DNA of 64,000 nucleotides, taken from positions 1,296,001 through 1,360,000 of the forward strand of contig JARHVA010004090.1 of assembly GCA_037957365.1 (NCBI GenBank), written 5' to 3'. This DNA comes from Torreya grandis (Eukaryota > Streptophyta > Pinopsida > Cupressales > Taxaceae). The notes beneath the pieces were generated by a model. The model had not been told where the DNA came from. It made no database searches and saw only the letters and a list, made by a program, of their open reading frames with translations. The position numbers and the translations under genes were made by a program. How positions within the stretch are numbered: position 1 is the first letter of the stretch; each line of letters opens with the position of its first letter. Below are positions 41,996-54,187 of the stretch, piece by piece.

Positions 41996-42000
41996 AGATA
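41996..42000. repeat. Target-site duplication of C (right)
   Basis: AGATA, matching 40846-40850. Confidence 0.85.
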
Positions 42001-42250
42001 AACACAATAGTTACACTAACATTGACTGAAGCCATGCTTAGTCATCCACCTATCAAAACTTGTACCACTGTCCTGCAGCTTCCTCAAGACCATATGCCTT
42101 GGCCTTCCATCCACTCTCTTCTTTAACTTGGGAATCCATTCCGTCTCTCAGTGCTTACTTCTAGCTGACAACTCTACCAACAAACACCTGTTTGGTTCTT
42201 CTTCAAGGACTCACACTCCTCATCCATGCCAAGCTCCCACTGTATCTAGA
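42001..42250 (-). pseudogene. Copia RT N-terminal relic of B
   Basis: In mixed - strand frames the sequence gives GMDEECESLKKNQTG, VELSARSK, KKRVDGR, AYGLEEAAGQWYKF and FDRWMTKHGFSQC. These match in order the Copia RT motifs 'AM..E..SL..N.TW.LV.LP', 'K.K.DG', 'LYGLKQ.PRQWY' and 'F...M...GF.R'. Indels and stops put the pieces in different frames, and the stretch between the second and fourth motifs is shorter than normal. C was inserted at 42000, separating it from the catalytic part. Confidence 0.8.
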
Positions 42251-42399
42251 TTCTACTTGCATTGCTTCTTCACATCTTCCTGGTTCTTTACCATCAATAA
42301 GCAATATAAAGAAGGTGAACAACGAATATGAGGTTCACTTACCCTTTCTGACCTCAACATGAGCGTTTGAGACTTGCTATCTGCCCACTATCCATTCCA

Positions 42400-42640
42400 G
42401 TGACCGATCTCGGCCATCTCCCAGTCAGTTTCCGACTGATGTCGGCTCCCTGTACTGACCCTAACTATCGACGTCATTTCCCTGGCTGACGCTAGTGTCC
42501 TTTTTCCTGACGTCAGTTCTTTCATGACCGACATCGGTCTTTATTCTACCAACGTCGGTTATTGTCTGACCGATGTCGGTACCTGTGTTCATCTATGAGT
42601 GATAACTTTTTACCCGCGAGCTCTCCATGGATCAAAATCC
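42400..42640 (+). repeat. U3-like fragment with DRE/C-box array inside B
   Basis: About eight degenerate units occur, such as GACCGATCTCGG (42402), TGACGTCAG (42508), GACCGACATCGGT (42526), ACCAACGTCGGT (42548) and GACCGATGTCGGT (42568). They are followed by CCTGTGTTCATC...CGCGAGCT, which resembles the sequence after the array in LTR C (CCTGTGTAGTTC...GTGAGCT). That points to a piece of a related LTR in + orientation, opposite to B, lodged between the GAG-pre-integrase and RT relics. Confidence 0.55.
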
Positions 42641-42679
42641 TAATCAAATCAACCCTGCTCTGCTTAGAATAATTTAGTT

Positions 42680-43310
42680 CCCTCACCTAATCTCTGTCTA
42701 TCATCTCCTCCATGAACACCAAGGCTTTCCAGTTCTTTAGCTTGTCAAAAACATCTGACTTCCGCTTCAAAACCTGCATTCTCCTTCTACATATGTGACT
42801 AAGCCTATGAAGCCACATCTCTACAACAAAAGGTGAATCAACAATATAAGTAGATAGATAAAGGATACCTACTTTCTTACCACCATCTAATTCAAGTGTA
42901 TCCGCTGTGAGAGTTACAGTGCATCTCTCATCACCCAAATTTCTTGAAGAAATTAGACTAATCTCCAAGACTGGTACCTGCATGACTTCCTTCAACCACT
43001 GTGTGTCATCTGTCTATAATTTCAGCTTCACTTCCCCTTCGTCAATCATCTGACAAGGCTCTCCAACCCCTAAATAAATCTCTGCAAAGTCTCCAAAGAC
43101 ATACCTATGAAAATATGCTCTATTTCGGGCTACATGGAAAGAGGCAAAAGAATCTATAAACAAAGATTCCACTTTATCCAGAACATCCTGTGCAATATTA
43201 CCTACAACATATGCTTCTACACGCTGATCTTCTATCGACCAATAATCTCTTTTTACCCGCTCCTTCTTTCCATCAATCAGACCATTCGTGCTATTCAGTT
43301 TCTCCATTCA
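42680..43310 (-). pseudogene. Copia gag stub, protease and GAG-pre-integrase relic of B
   Basis: The open frame 43014-43307 begins with a gag-like start (MEKLNSTNGL, WSIEDQ) and passes within about 40 codons into LFIDSFASFHVARNRAYF, the Copia protease site 'DSGASFH' with the catalytic glycine changed to F. It then continues with FGDFAEIYLGVGEPC. After one interruption the open frame 42687-42995 reads VPVLEISLISSRNLGDERC and WLHRLSHICRRRMQVL. This is the GAG-pre-integrase domain, with an 'LWH.RLGH.S..G...L' form. Most of gag, including the CCHC knuckle, is deleted. The integrase core is absent. Confidence 0.88.
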
Positions 43311-43426
43311 TAGCTTACTTTCTTCTACCATTGCTATACTCCCACTCAATCTAAAACCTCTGCGAGTGACCTGTAATAAAAAACACTACCAGATCTAAAA
43401 CCACCTGTTAGTCAACCCAACCAAAA

Positions 43427-43438
43427 GCTCTGATACCA
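43427..43438 (-). other. Primer-binding site of B
   Basis: On the - strand TGGTATCAGAGC lies two bases after the CCCTGACA end of the 5' LTR. It is complementary to the initiator tRNA-Met 3' end. Confidence 0.93.
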
Positions 43439-43440
43439 AT

Positions 43441-44426
43441 TGTCAGGGAACCTAGAACAATAAACATGCTCTGATCCCTACTTTGTCAGGATCTTGCTCC
43501 ACTAATTAGAGCACATATGATTACTTCTTGTATTAGCAACTAAACACGGAATTTAACCAGAATCAATAAGTAACTAGAAATATGAAACAACACAGGAATT
43601 GAGAGACAATACACAATTGTATTAATAATCACTCTGAAGAATATACAATAAAGAAGATGCCACTTCTTCTTCCACCTCAAAGGTTCGCCACACCTCAAGA
43701 CCTTCTTCCCTCTCTCTCTCGGTCCCAACAATCAACTCCAATATAGAATTGATGTTCACCTCTCCAACCAGTCAGTAACACGCTGCCAGTTCACCAAGTA
43801 CACAACCGTACTCCAAGTAGATCTCCTACTCTCCGCTACTACCTGAAAATAACTAGACCTTACTCACCATTGTATATCTCCTATAGAAAGTCATGCACAC
43901 ATGCTGACCAAGATCATACACATACGAAGAACCCTGCTGATTCTCCAAACCAGTACCCACCTTGGTACTGTGGCACTAGGAGGAACACATCATTGCTCTC
44001 TTCTCTCTAAAGGAGCTTATTTCTCTCTTACTCACTAGCTACAAGTTTTACAATACAGCCCATGAGTTCATATATAGATCTCATGCTTACAATAATTAGA
44101 CTAACCTAATTACAATAATTAGACATGCAACTCACGACTAAGACTAGCCTTCAACATGCAAACAAACAGTCCAAAAATAGACTCTCTCAGATCAACATGC
44201 AAACTACCTGTTCATGCATAGGCTGCCGATGTCAGCTCCTTCATGACCGACGTCAGCCGACTGGTGACCGACGTCAGTTGCTTCTTCTTTGCTATCTAAC
44301 CAACTTCAGTTGATTAGACCGATGCTGGTTTCCCTACAACAGATTTTGCAACTCCCCGCAACTTTGCATCCTCTGTAACTTCTCCTGTTTGCATCCTGGT
44401 GAAGCTTTTAGCTCCACAACCTAACA
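43441..44426 (-). repeat. 5' LTR of B
   Basis: 986 bp, the same length as the 3' LTR, with about 45 substitutions by eye. About 23 of these fall in the 216 bp at the U3 end that includes the DRE/C-box array. Its array (44223-44330) keeps more CG sites, for example GACCGACGTCAG twice. The TATA box is near 44071-44078. Confidence 0.95.
44223..44330 (-). promoter_or_regulatory. DRE/C-box palindrome array, 5' LTR of B
   Basis: Units GCCGATGTCAGC, GACCGACGTCAGCC, GACCGACGTCAGTT, a degraded AACCAACTTCAGTT, and ACCGATGCTGGT. Comparison with the 3' LTR array shows CG to TG/CA differences at several units. Confidence 0.6.
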
Positions 44427-44431
44427 TTTTA
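44427..44431. repeat. Target-site duplication of B (right)
   Basis: TTTTA, matching 39246-39250. Confidence 0.92.
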
Positions 44432-45600
44432 TTGATATTAACATCCCCCAATTGGGAGGACAATCCACAACTACCACATCCATGTTCAAAAACTTACCTG
44501 GATGACCACCAATTACACTACAAATCCTTTAACTTGCTCAATAAATTTTTACCTCTCTTGAATCCATGTCATAGCATTTGCCAAATGTAGATGGTATTTT
44601 TACTCCAAGATCATTAAAGACACCCAAGGGCATCACATTACAAGAGGCTCCAGATTCAAGCAAAAGTTGTGAACAATTAAACCATTAATCAATAGGGTGG
44701 TATAGAAATGTCAACATCAAGTTGCCTCTCTATCAATGTAGTCTCCAAATAGACCTCTGAGGCTAGTTCAACAAACTCATCTAACTCTTTAATATCATTT
44801 AAGAGTATTGGGGATCAAGTCATATCATTGGTAGCTATATTCTCATTAAATTCTAGATAAATAAATTCCCTCCTTTTATGTTTAGGTATTTATAACATCT
44901 CAAAAAGTGGTAAAGTGATTTTAAATTGAATCAATACTTGGGCCATATCACATACAATGTAATGAGGTAGGGGATTATTCAAAGGAAGGTTAATGACACC
45001 TTCATTTGGAATAAAATAATTTATGATCAAAGGTAGAATAGGATGGGATGAACCCGCATTCCTAATAATGTTTTTCAAGGGTAGATTTCTTCTTACATTA
45101 CTTTTACTCTTAGGAATACTAGATAGCAAAGGTTCTTTGTTTTTGTCTAGAGCACCTTTATGTTTGACAATTTGGGAATCAGGTGCTAGTTTGGAAGAAT
45201 TAAAGACCTCTTTAGTTTTCTTAACTTCTTTATGTTTATCCCATATCCTTGGATCAATAGTGGTAGATCTCGAGGAGAAGCACCTTTTTGCTTACTTCTC
45301 AGACTATACTCTTTCTCTTGGGAAACTACTTCATTAATTAGTAGTTTTTTGTCCTGAACTGAAGGAATTCCCCCATCATACTTTTTAATCATAATAGATA
45401 TTAAATATTAAAAGTAATGATTAGGTAATTCATATGTTTGTGTCATATTTACATCATAAACAAACTCATAATGTGGGACACATACCTTTTTCTTAGCACT
45501 CCAAAATTGATCAATGGTAGTAGTACTCAATAATTCCATGGAGGTATAAATTTTACTTTGGAAGATTTGATAATGAAACATCAAAATCTCATCATGTTTA
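44432..45600 (-). pseudogene. Protease-region relic of D
   Basis: The - strand translation gives HYIVCDMAQVLIQFKITLPL (44890-44960), and near the B insertion VVVDCPPNWGMLIS. Past B (from 39250 downward) it continues as ASRIGGSV, IDIYYATIPLEGKMVRIHRE. These match the end of plant gypsy protease regions, 'DLP..WGMLLSR.W...LGG..Q.D.SYATIP'. Continuity across B shows this is one gene split by the insertion. The catalytic DTG-type motif itself was not readable. Confidence 0.7.
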
Positions 45601-46790
45601 GATGTAGCCTCAAGTTCATATGCATCTTCATCAATTCATTTAATAGTATCACGAGGATGGTGGAGGAAGCAAGTATCACACAAATCAATGCCAAGATCAT
45701 AATCTAGAGTGTTAACTTTGGCATTCAATGGATTAAGAACTTCCTTCCTAGTTCCTTTGTTCTGATTTCTATCATTTTGGTAAGGTCTCTTCCCTCTATC
45801 AATATCTCTATAGTGTAAAAAGGGTATCCCTTGTGCTTGATTCTAATTTTGAGCTCTCTCATGACTAGATCCATGAGGAATCCCCTTCTTAGTTCTGGCT
45901 AACTTGTATGACATTTCCTTAACAATGATATCCAAGGTTTTCATAGTCTAATCAAGGTTGGAAGTCTTATTGGATTGAGGTCTTTTACGATTGGTCAGCT
46001 TTACATCAGCCCTTTTTTTCATAGGCTTCCCAACAACCTTTATATTATTTTAAATTTGGATGGACATGTTGAATGCTAATATCATATTTGTAGGAGCCTT
46101 ATCTCTCAAGTAATACATAGAATTTTATTGAACAAGCAATATCACTAGGTATGATATTATCAAGAAATATCATCATAGTCTTATTAAACCTTCTATTGAA
46201 AACTTGTACACACTCATCAGGGTTTTTATTTATGTTTTAAAATTTTGTAAAAATGAACCTAGGATCAATTTTACCACCATATTGTATTTTAAGAACATTC
46301 TTCATTTCTTCCCATGAATCTATGCATCCATGAGGAAGGGAGTTGAACCACTCATAAGCATCTTCCTCTAGTGTGTGCGTAAATAGTTTAATGCAAGCAT
46401 CCTCATACTCAACCTCATAATATTCAATTATAATATGAAAATCCCTAAAGTTTTGCTCACTAGTCATTGAATTATTCCCTTGAAATTTAGGGATTTGATT
46501 CCTTAATTCATTCGGAACTTCATTGAGGTAACCCTCAATTTCAACAAAATTAATAATTCAAAATCTATGAATCTTGAATATAAGACGTTCATTCTCATCC
46601 TAAATTCTATGTCTCATGACTAGTTCAATGGTGGGTTCAAGATCAAATTGTAAAGGACTATGAGGGGGTGAGTGAGGTAGACTTGGGGGATCAAACCTAG
46701 GAGGAGATTCAACTGGTTGAGAAGGTGTTGGGTTAATAAACAGGGCTATAAAGCTCTGAGTTATTAGGAGAGCTATAATAATCTTCAATC
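45601..46790 (-). pseudogene. Gag relic of D
   Basis: The open frame 46237-46467 contains EYEDACIKLFTHTLEEDAYEWFNSLPHG and then IDSWEEMKN, preceded by IPKFQGNN. This is the retrotransposon gag core 'ED....LF..TL.G.A..WF..LP...I.SW.E....F'. Downstream, VFNRRFNKTMMIF continues the domain. The frame 46600-46788 encodes a proline-rich N-terminal region (NPTPSQPVESPPRF). Gag would form the virus-like particle core. Stops and shifts interrupt it. Confidence 0.82.
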
Positions 46791-47551
46791 AAAGGAAGTT
46801 AAAAAAATGTTTAGGTGTGCCATAATTTTGATAATCCAAACACTCCTTTGCCACTAAGCATTGTCTTTCAATTGGCCTCCAAATTTGTCTCATTCTTCTA
46901 TGATGAACACTTAGCGCAGAGACAAGATGCTTTGATGTGTCACCTTTGAAGGATGATCTCAGTCCTTCTAGTTTTGCAAATAAGATAATACTCAAAATTG
47001 AATTAATTAAAAGTTTGCAGTAATCTTTCAAAAACAAGGTAAAATGTTGGAGTTGCCACTAGAAGAAGGCTTGTAGAATAGAATGGATCATGAATAAATA
47101 ATGATACAATCTAAAATCATCATATCTTGTAATCAATTATGAGATATAAAAACAAAGACACTAAAAATTTAGATTCATGTTTAAAAGAGAAAATCACTTT
47201 AAAACATGAACAAATAACCAGTTCCTTGTAAGAACTCAACAAAGGTTAATTGATCAAATATTTCAAGATAAATAAATTGAGAACATTAACAAATAATAGT
47301 TCTCTACAAGAGTCCCTGGTAACACAAGTGCCAAGGATAAGTCCCTGGTAATGCTTCCAATATAGTGTTTCATAATTGATGAAAAAAATATCAAATTAGA
47401 CTCAAACAACCTCAAATTTCAAACACATGATATAATATGACTAAACATTATCTGAAACTATTCAGTAGAGGTCAATTGATCAAATCTTTCAATCCCGTAC
47501 AATGCAAGTTCTAATGATCTTATTTACTCACTGTAAATGGCACCAATATAA
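46791..47551 (-). other. Leader of D with primer-binding-like sites
   Basis: On the - strand a PBS-like TTGGTGCCATTTACAG (47531-47546) lies five bases after the 5' LTR. Two further PBS-like phrases ending ACCAGGGACT occur at about 47311-47334 and 47340-47360. The 82-codon open frame 46789-47037 shows no known domain and may be part of the leader or the gag N-terminus. Confidence 0.5.
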
Positions 47552-50500
47552 TGTTGGTTCCCAGTTGTACACCTCTTGCATTTATCCTTGCAAACTTTAT
47601 AATTTTTTTAACATAGATGATAAACCTGAATTATGTCGTTATAACTGTTGAAGGGTTTAGCATTCAAATGGACTGAACATAGATAGTGACTAAAAAATAT
47701 TGATAGAGGGTATGTATAGTTCCTTCTTACTTTTTTGTCTACTTAAACCAAGGTGAGAGGACCTATGGGGTATCTTGCTCATATGAAGGGATACTACAAT
47801 TCAATCTCTATGGGATTATTGGCACACATAAATTTGATCATAGCACAACCGAACTTGCATAGTCCACTTGGTAAGAGTTTCCACAAGGGGTAGGAAAATT
47901 CTCTTAAATTAGATAAAAGCTATTAAATATAGATAAGAGGGTGATTGCAATTGATAAATAGGAGCTAACTATAGACACATTTTAGATTTTTAATATTTAT
48001 GCATCTATGGGTAAATAACACTCAAAATATTGAACAACATGTATCATTTGTAGGGGTAGGGTAAGTAGGACAAGTTGGGTAGATATAAAAGAGTGGTGGT
48101 TGCTTTCAAAATAGGGAACTCCTTCTAACAACCATGTTATTATTCATTACAAGATGTTAAAGACTAAATATACAAGATAATGAAAACCATCAAGAATAGT
48201 TTGAATTCATTGATCCAATCCAATGAAAACATTCAAATGACCCCTAGATATCCAAAGCATACACTATAAATAAAACTTCAAGCACTTTCCCCTATCAACT
48301 CCATAAGTCTAGGGTGTCCTTAAAAGACTATAAATAAAATACTCCCAAATCACAATGTAAAAAGGAATTTATAATTGGGATCCATGCGCAGAATTACTAC
48401 CAGTAATAGGCATAAAACCATATTTCCAATCAGTAATGTATGAAGAATGTACCATTGCACTTCATTAAGAAGATACAACATAAATCATTTATGGTTTCAT
48501 TAACTTGAAAGTAGATCAATGTGAATAATGTTTAGAATGCATAATAATGATGAAAAGCATGGTGGATTTACTTTTAAATAGGGGAGACATACACAAAATG
48601 CTCTCAAATATTGTTAATGACTAAACAACTACAACCACCTTAGCAAGAGAGACAAAACACACACACAACAAGGATCCTAAAAAAACCAACAACCTTTGTA
48701 AAGAGGACAAAACCCTTTTTACTTATATAAATCTCTCACCCAAAATATTCTTCCAAATGCTCCAACTAGAATATGCCTTTGATCATGCTTGGAAGTTCAT
48801 GATTTACAAGGAAATCATTCTTGTAGGTGGTTATCCATGTAATGATGAATTTTGATAACAAACTTTGATCTACCCATCGAGAAATATGTTGCACTTGGGA
48901 TTGAGGGAGAATATTCTCTTTGAGATGAAAATTGATTTTGTCATCATGTATAATTGCTTTGCCTTGCTCTCCAATTAATCATTTTCCCAACTTGAAGCTT
49001 GTGGATGTATGTCCTCCTTCTTGTACAAACCAAAGAATGCCTTTAGCTTTTTCATGATTGCAATAGAATGATCCAGTTGTAATGGAGGTAGTCTAGGATA
49101 TATGGTCATTTGAATATTCTTCCAATGGCCCACTTTGGTCTCAAAACCCTTGTAGCAATCATTATCCATGGAGCTCTTTGACATTAGCCAAATATTTGAA
49201 ATGGCACTTAGCTTAGTTTTTACCTTTGATTTTATCCATTCACTTTTTATTTTCACTATTTTCCTTTTTTTTATTTTTTTTCCAAACATAATAGTCATAC
49301 ACGCACATTTCACTTTATTTTTCCTTATGCAGGATTTTGTGCCCTTTTTGTAATTTTGAATTTTTTTGGCCTAATAGGATTTTAGGCTTCAATTGCAAAT
49401 TTACATGCTTTGTCCTGGCAGGATTCTAGAAGTCTAATGCACATTCATAATTTGCAATGTCAAAGTTACATTTTGATGTTGTAGTTCTGGCTGAAATTTC
49501 CACTTTGTCTTTAGCTTGGCATGTATGTGGTGGGTCCGGGAACTTGGAATGAACATTGTAATTTACAATTGAAAAAAAAATTTAAATCTCCATTAATAAC
49601 TTCTCCCATGGACTTAAGCCTTTGACCTTGTGCTGAACAAAGGGTTTTAGACCTTGGAGTGCATATTACAATTTGCAATTTTTTAAAGTTGAAAATCCAC
49701 ATTACATTCTTGTTAGAAATATCCACTGCACCTTTTGAATCTCCATGGATGGAGAAACTGTCCTCTCATTTTGGATTCTAATATCATAATTTTTGTAAGA
49801 TGTTTTATTTGTTTCTAGAATATAAACCATATTAGCTCCTTTACAAGGAACTTCTAGTTGAAAATCACTCCTAATACTATTTCTGTCATTCATGACTTTT
49901 TAAACACAAGTTATTTCTAATGATGAAAACTTTGAAAAGCAATCAAATGTCTCCAAAGTAGAATTCTCATAATTATGTATTTCTTTCTCACTTACAAAAA
50001 TAATTTGATAATGCATGAAGCTTCAATCTGATAAATTCCTTTTGGTCTTGATCTGCCAATGGTATTACCTCATAAATGTGTGTTATACGATCATACCTGA
50101 GACATTTTGACCACATAACATGGTCCACTAAGTTATCATTCAAGTCTCGAATATGAGTTATAAGCATGTAGCAGGCCCCTCCAAGACATTCTATGTAATG
50201 TTTAAGGTATTTTGAATATCTAGGGATGCCAACAAGAATGCTTTCCTTTGGATGGATAATCAAGTATGGTGTTGCAGCATTTGATTTATTGGAATGATAA
50301 CCACAATGATATACACTATGAATAAGTTTCACTTTTATTGGAAGTGGGAATGACATTTGAGCTTGAAAAATATTAGTATGAGGACTATTTATGTATATAG
50401 ATCCTATAGGACAAGATATCATACCCTGTAAAGCTCCGAGTCTTTCTTCTGCATAGTAGGGCTGATTATATACTACATATTATTCATCAATCCTTATAAA

Positions 50501-52172
50501 TCTTCTTTGAGCCATCTAATAACATGTACCATAGTCTATGCACATTTTGCCTTGGTTCTTCGATGATGGAGATGATAAATCCACACCATTACTCTTGAAT
50601 TCACTCTGGCTTGACATTTGATCTTAACTGAAGCCTTTATTTTGTTCATGATCCTCAGCTTCAACATTTTCATTTGAAAAATCAATTGATTCTTCCTTTC
50701 CCTGTTCTAAAGATTTAACTGTGTTTAAAAATGAATGACCATCTTCCTATAGTCTATTATTATTTACATTAGCTTATATGATTTCTTTCATTTTTCAACC
50801 AAAGGTTCACATGGCAAGAGAGTATTTTGTCCATGCAGAAGCTTAATTTCACAAAAAACATTTGCTTTCTGAAGACATCTTTTATGCACCACCTTTTCTC
50901 TTCTAAAAAATCCAATATCTATTTCTCTTAGGGTCATCGCTAAGTAAGAAGAAGACACGTGTATCAATTTTGGAAGGATTTCAACTTCTGCACATTCTTT
51001 CAATGCCACGGGCTAGGCGAATATAACTGCAGATTACAAATTACAAATTTGCAATATGAGGTTGTTTATCCACTAAAAATGTCCTCTCCAATCTTGCCTA
51101 CGGGTCAATGCCCTTTATAAACCTTGACCATCACGGAATTCAAAGTTTCATTTACAATTTAAAAATTGAAATTCTAATGTTTAAAATGCAAATTTGTATT
51201 TATGCTTCATATCTCTGTCGTCGGACTTCAGACATTAGCTTACATATTGTAATTTGCAATTGCAAATCTATGTTGCCTTGTGGAAATCCTTACTTTTTTC
51301 TTTGTTTGAAAGCTATTTCCACTGACCTCCACGTGGTATGACTTCATTCCTTTTAAAACTTTTCTTTGTCCTTTTGACTTTTCCACGTGGGATTAGACTC
51401 AAGATGTGGCATGGGGTTTGAGACATTTACGTGGCCGTTTTTAACTCTCCATGTTGACAATGAAGACCCCCTCATGGACTTCCATGTGGGCTTTTGAAAA
51501 AATCGTCCACTTTGCTTTTCCTTTCGGAAATCCTCGCAATCCTCCACATGGACATAGGATAAAAGACACTAACATAGGCTTTTAAAACATTTCCATGGGG
51601 CTGAAATGCCTTAGGCAATATGTCCTAACGGTTGGTAGAGATTTACATGCACTTTGAAAAATGCAAAGTTGCATTTGGCTTTAAGATTTCTGCTTTGCAT
51701 TTGGGAAATTCAAATGCAATTTGTAAAATTTACATTTTCAAAATGCAAAGTTGTATTTAGATTTAAAACTTTCATCATTCTTTTTTCAAAATATTTATTG
51801 ATCGTGAGTTGATCATGAGTTTTTGAATGTAATTTGCAATTTGAAAAATTGTAATTATAAATCAACATCATATTTTCTTCTTGAAGTTTTCAGACTTTAT
51901 TCTTTTTGTAATGGGAGATATTTAGACTTAGCACTTTTAATACTTATTCATATTTTTTATCTTTTTGAATTGATATTTATCACATACCCTATAAATACTA
52001 CATAAACATGAAAATATTAAATGTTAGTTGAAACCAAATTTTATAAGGTTTTCATAACATCGCTTTAGAAACATGATTTTTACGACCCCTATGAACACTT
52101 TTCGGATAGAGGTGCAACAATTAGATTTTTCAAGTAAGCACAAATTACTTAGTGCAAATTTGGGTACCAATA
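47552..52172 (-). repeat. 5' LTR of D
   Basis: 4621 bp, partner of 30543-35215. It reads TGTTGGTTCCC...GGTACCAATA on the + strand, with the terminal CA decayed to TA. Open frames such as 49988-50422 and 48975-49313 have broken counterparts in the partner LTR and no domain, so they are not called genes. Confidence 0.92.
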
Positions 52173-52177
52173 TAATG
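52173..52177. repeat. Target-site duplication of D (right)
   Basis: TAATG, matching 30538-30542. Confidence 0.9.
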
Positions 52178-54187
52178 TATAATGTATATGAGAAAAAACA
52201 TAAAAAATATTTATAAAATTCAACATGGTTCTCAAAACATGTGGTGTGTGGTTGGTTTGTTTAATGTAGAAAGACTTGCAAACCTATAATAACCATTAGT
52301 TAGTTATAATGGGCCATTTATTTTATCAAAAAGCATTTTATATAATTATGTTTAGGTCATTTCCAAGAATTTTTTTTCATGTGTACATAGTTTATATTAG
52401 GTGAGGCCCTTGTGTTGTCATGCTAAAAAAAATCAAATAAATGTCTTGTTCCTTATCATAGAAATCTACTATTAAATGCAAACAATCTATGAGTAAAGGG
52501 TCATAGAGTCTTATTCTTATTTTGATATCTATAATCAGATTTCTCCTATTCAAGTTTATGTATGTAGTTGTTTGAGTAATAAATCAATCTCTATAATGTT
52601 GTCTTACTCACTATAGACTTAGTTATTACTTGTCTTAAGATATTACTACTTTTATATTAAATTTTTATTAGCTATTTCATTAAATGCATTAGTTAGACTA
52701 TACTATTGCATTATTTATTCTCTCTATACATATTGTTCTTAACCCTAAATAATGCATCACAAGTAACATTGTTTACGTTTTCATCAATTTAACTAGTAAT
52801 TGACATCATTTTATATGGGGTTTCTTCTCAAATGCATAGTCCCATATAAGTCAAGCATGAAGTTTAATTTTATTTATTAAAAATATTACTTTGCATAGGT
52901 TTTAATATATTTTAATAAAATACTTTGTTGTTCATCAGATTATCCTTGGTGGTGTTAGTGCAGGATTTACATATTTATTAAACTTCAACCATATAAAGGA
53001 TTTTCAAGCATTTGTTAACATTAGACTCTATGCATGCAAAGTGAAATACTCTTGATTAGGATAGAGATCAATTGATTCCATTATGTGATGTCAATTTCAT
53101 CGTGCTAAAATATTCACTATGGATGGATGTTTCATGATATTGTATTTATCCAAGTGTTTCATTTTTCAATAAAAATTTATTAGTTACATTTTTGACATGT
53201 TGAGTTTAATCATTCAACAAAGATCGATTATCTATGATTTCATTTGAAGATGTATATTTAAATTTAATGTAATTCAAAATGTTATTTTCAATTAAAATAT
53301 TAATTAGCATGGAATAAGTGCTTTCAAATTGTCCAGACTCTCTTATAGTTTATGTTCTATCTTCTTGTATTTTTGTATCTTTTTCTCTTTTAAAATCAAT
53401 TTATTCATTCATTATCACCTTAATTAGTATTTTAAAATGACCACCCAACCCATGATCCACATTTATGCATTTAAGTCCAAGTAGAATAACAATTTAAAAA
53501 GTGATGAGTTTATACTAATTGAGATAAATTAAATGAAGAACTTAAAGACTCTCAATTATAAAAAGTAGTTCAATGTTTTAAAATACAAAATGCTAGAGTA
53601 AAATTTGTGGATTTGAGAGTTTTTATAATATTTTTGATGGACAAAAAATGGTGTGCACCCTTTTAAGTAGCACACATCCTCGAAAGTGATGAAAAACGAT
53701 GAATTTATGAATTTAATGAGGTTTATTCGTTTAAAAAGGGTGTTTCTTTTGCATAATGATGTACCACTATTTAAGTATATTAATTTTTACTTTGTGAGTT
53801 TCCATCAGAAAAATTTCTTAGTTTTAAACTTGGGGAATCCAAAAAAATTGTAAACCCTTATCATAGGTGTTTTTCTATCTTTTTCTATCTTTACAAATAC
53901 ATTGAGTGTCTCTCTCTATATATATATAAATAAGTTTGTAGGTAGGAGAATGTACTTTTAATTATAAATATTTAACTTAATTTTAAATTATTATTTTTAA
54001 ATATTTCTTAATTTATATTTAATATTTAAGGTTCACGCATATATCATTATAAATATTAAAAATTAAAAATTGTTGATAAATATTTTATAAAACTTATATC
54101 TAAACAATATACACATCATTGTTTATGTTTTGTAAAAGAAATTATGAATTTAATGTCGAAAAGTGTTCTTGTTACACTTACAATTTC

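Larger units (their letters stand above)
39251..44426 (-). mobile_element. Copia LTR retrotransposon B, internally deleted
   Basis: 5176 bp on the - strand with identical-length 986-bp LTRs, TSD TTTTA, a PBS right after the 5' LTR (43427-43438) and a PPT right before the 3' LTR (40237-40249). The LTRs differ at about 45 positions by eye count, without indels (about 4.6 percent). The internal region is only 2.1 kb once the nested solo LTR C is removed. It holds a start-of-gag stub joined to protease, a GAG-pre-integrase domain, a short U3-like fragment, and pieces of RT and RNase H. Most of gag, integrase and RT are missing, so B moved with help from another element or was deleted after insertion. 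Confidence 0.95.
30543..52172 (-). mobile_element. Ty3/gypsy (Tat-like) LTR retrotransposon D, nearly complete
   Basis: This 21,630-bp insertion lies on the - strand, flanked by TAATG. It has LTRs of 4673 and 4621 bp, a primer-binding-site-like segment inside the 5' LTR, and a broken Gag-Pol. Domains in order are gag, protease, an extra RNase H-like domain, reverse transcriptase, RNase H, and integrase with a GPY-like C-terminus. Copia element B (5176 bp) is inserted between protease and the extra RNase H with its own TSD, leaving about 16.4 kb for D itself. Removing B restores continuity of the protease-region translation across the junction, which confirms that both halves belong to one element. 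The long LTRs and extra RNase H point to the Tat group. LTR divergence by eye is far greater than for B. Confidence 0.92.

Noticed and set aside
49988..50422. 144-codon open frame in the 5' LTR of D as a possible gene
   Set aside because: The same segment in the other LTR (about 33060-33490) is broken by stops, and no domain is visible.
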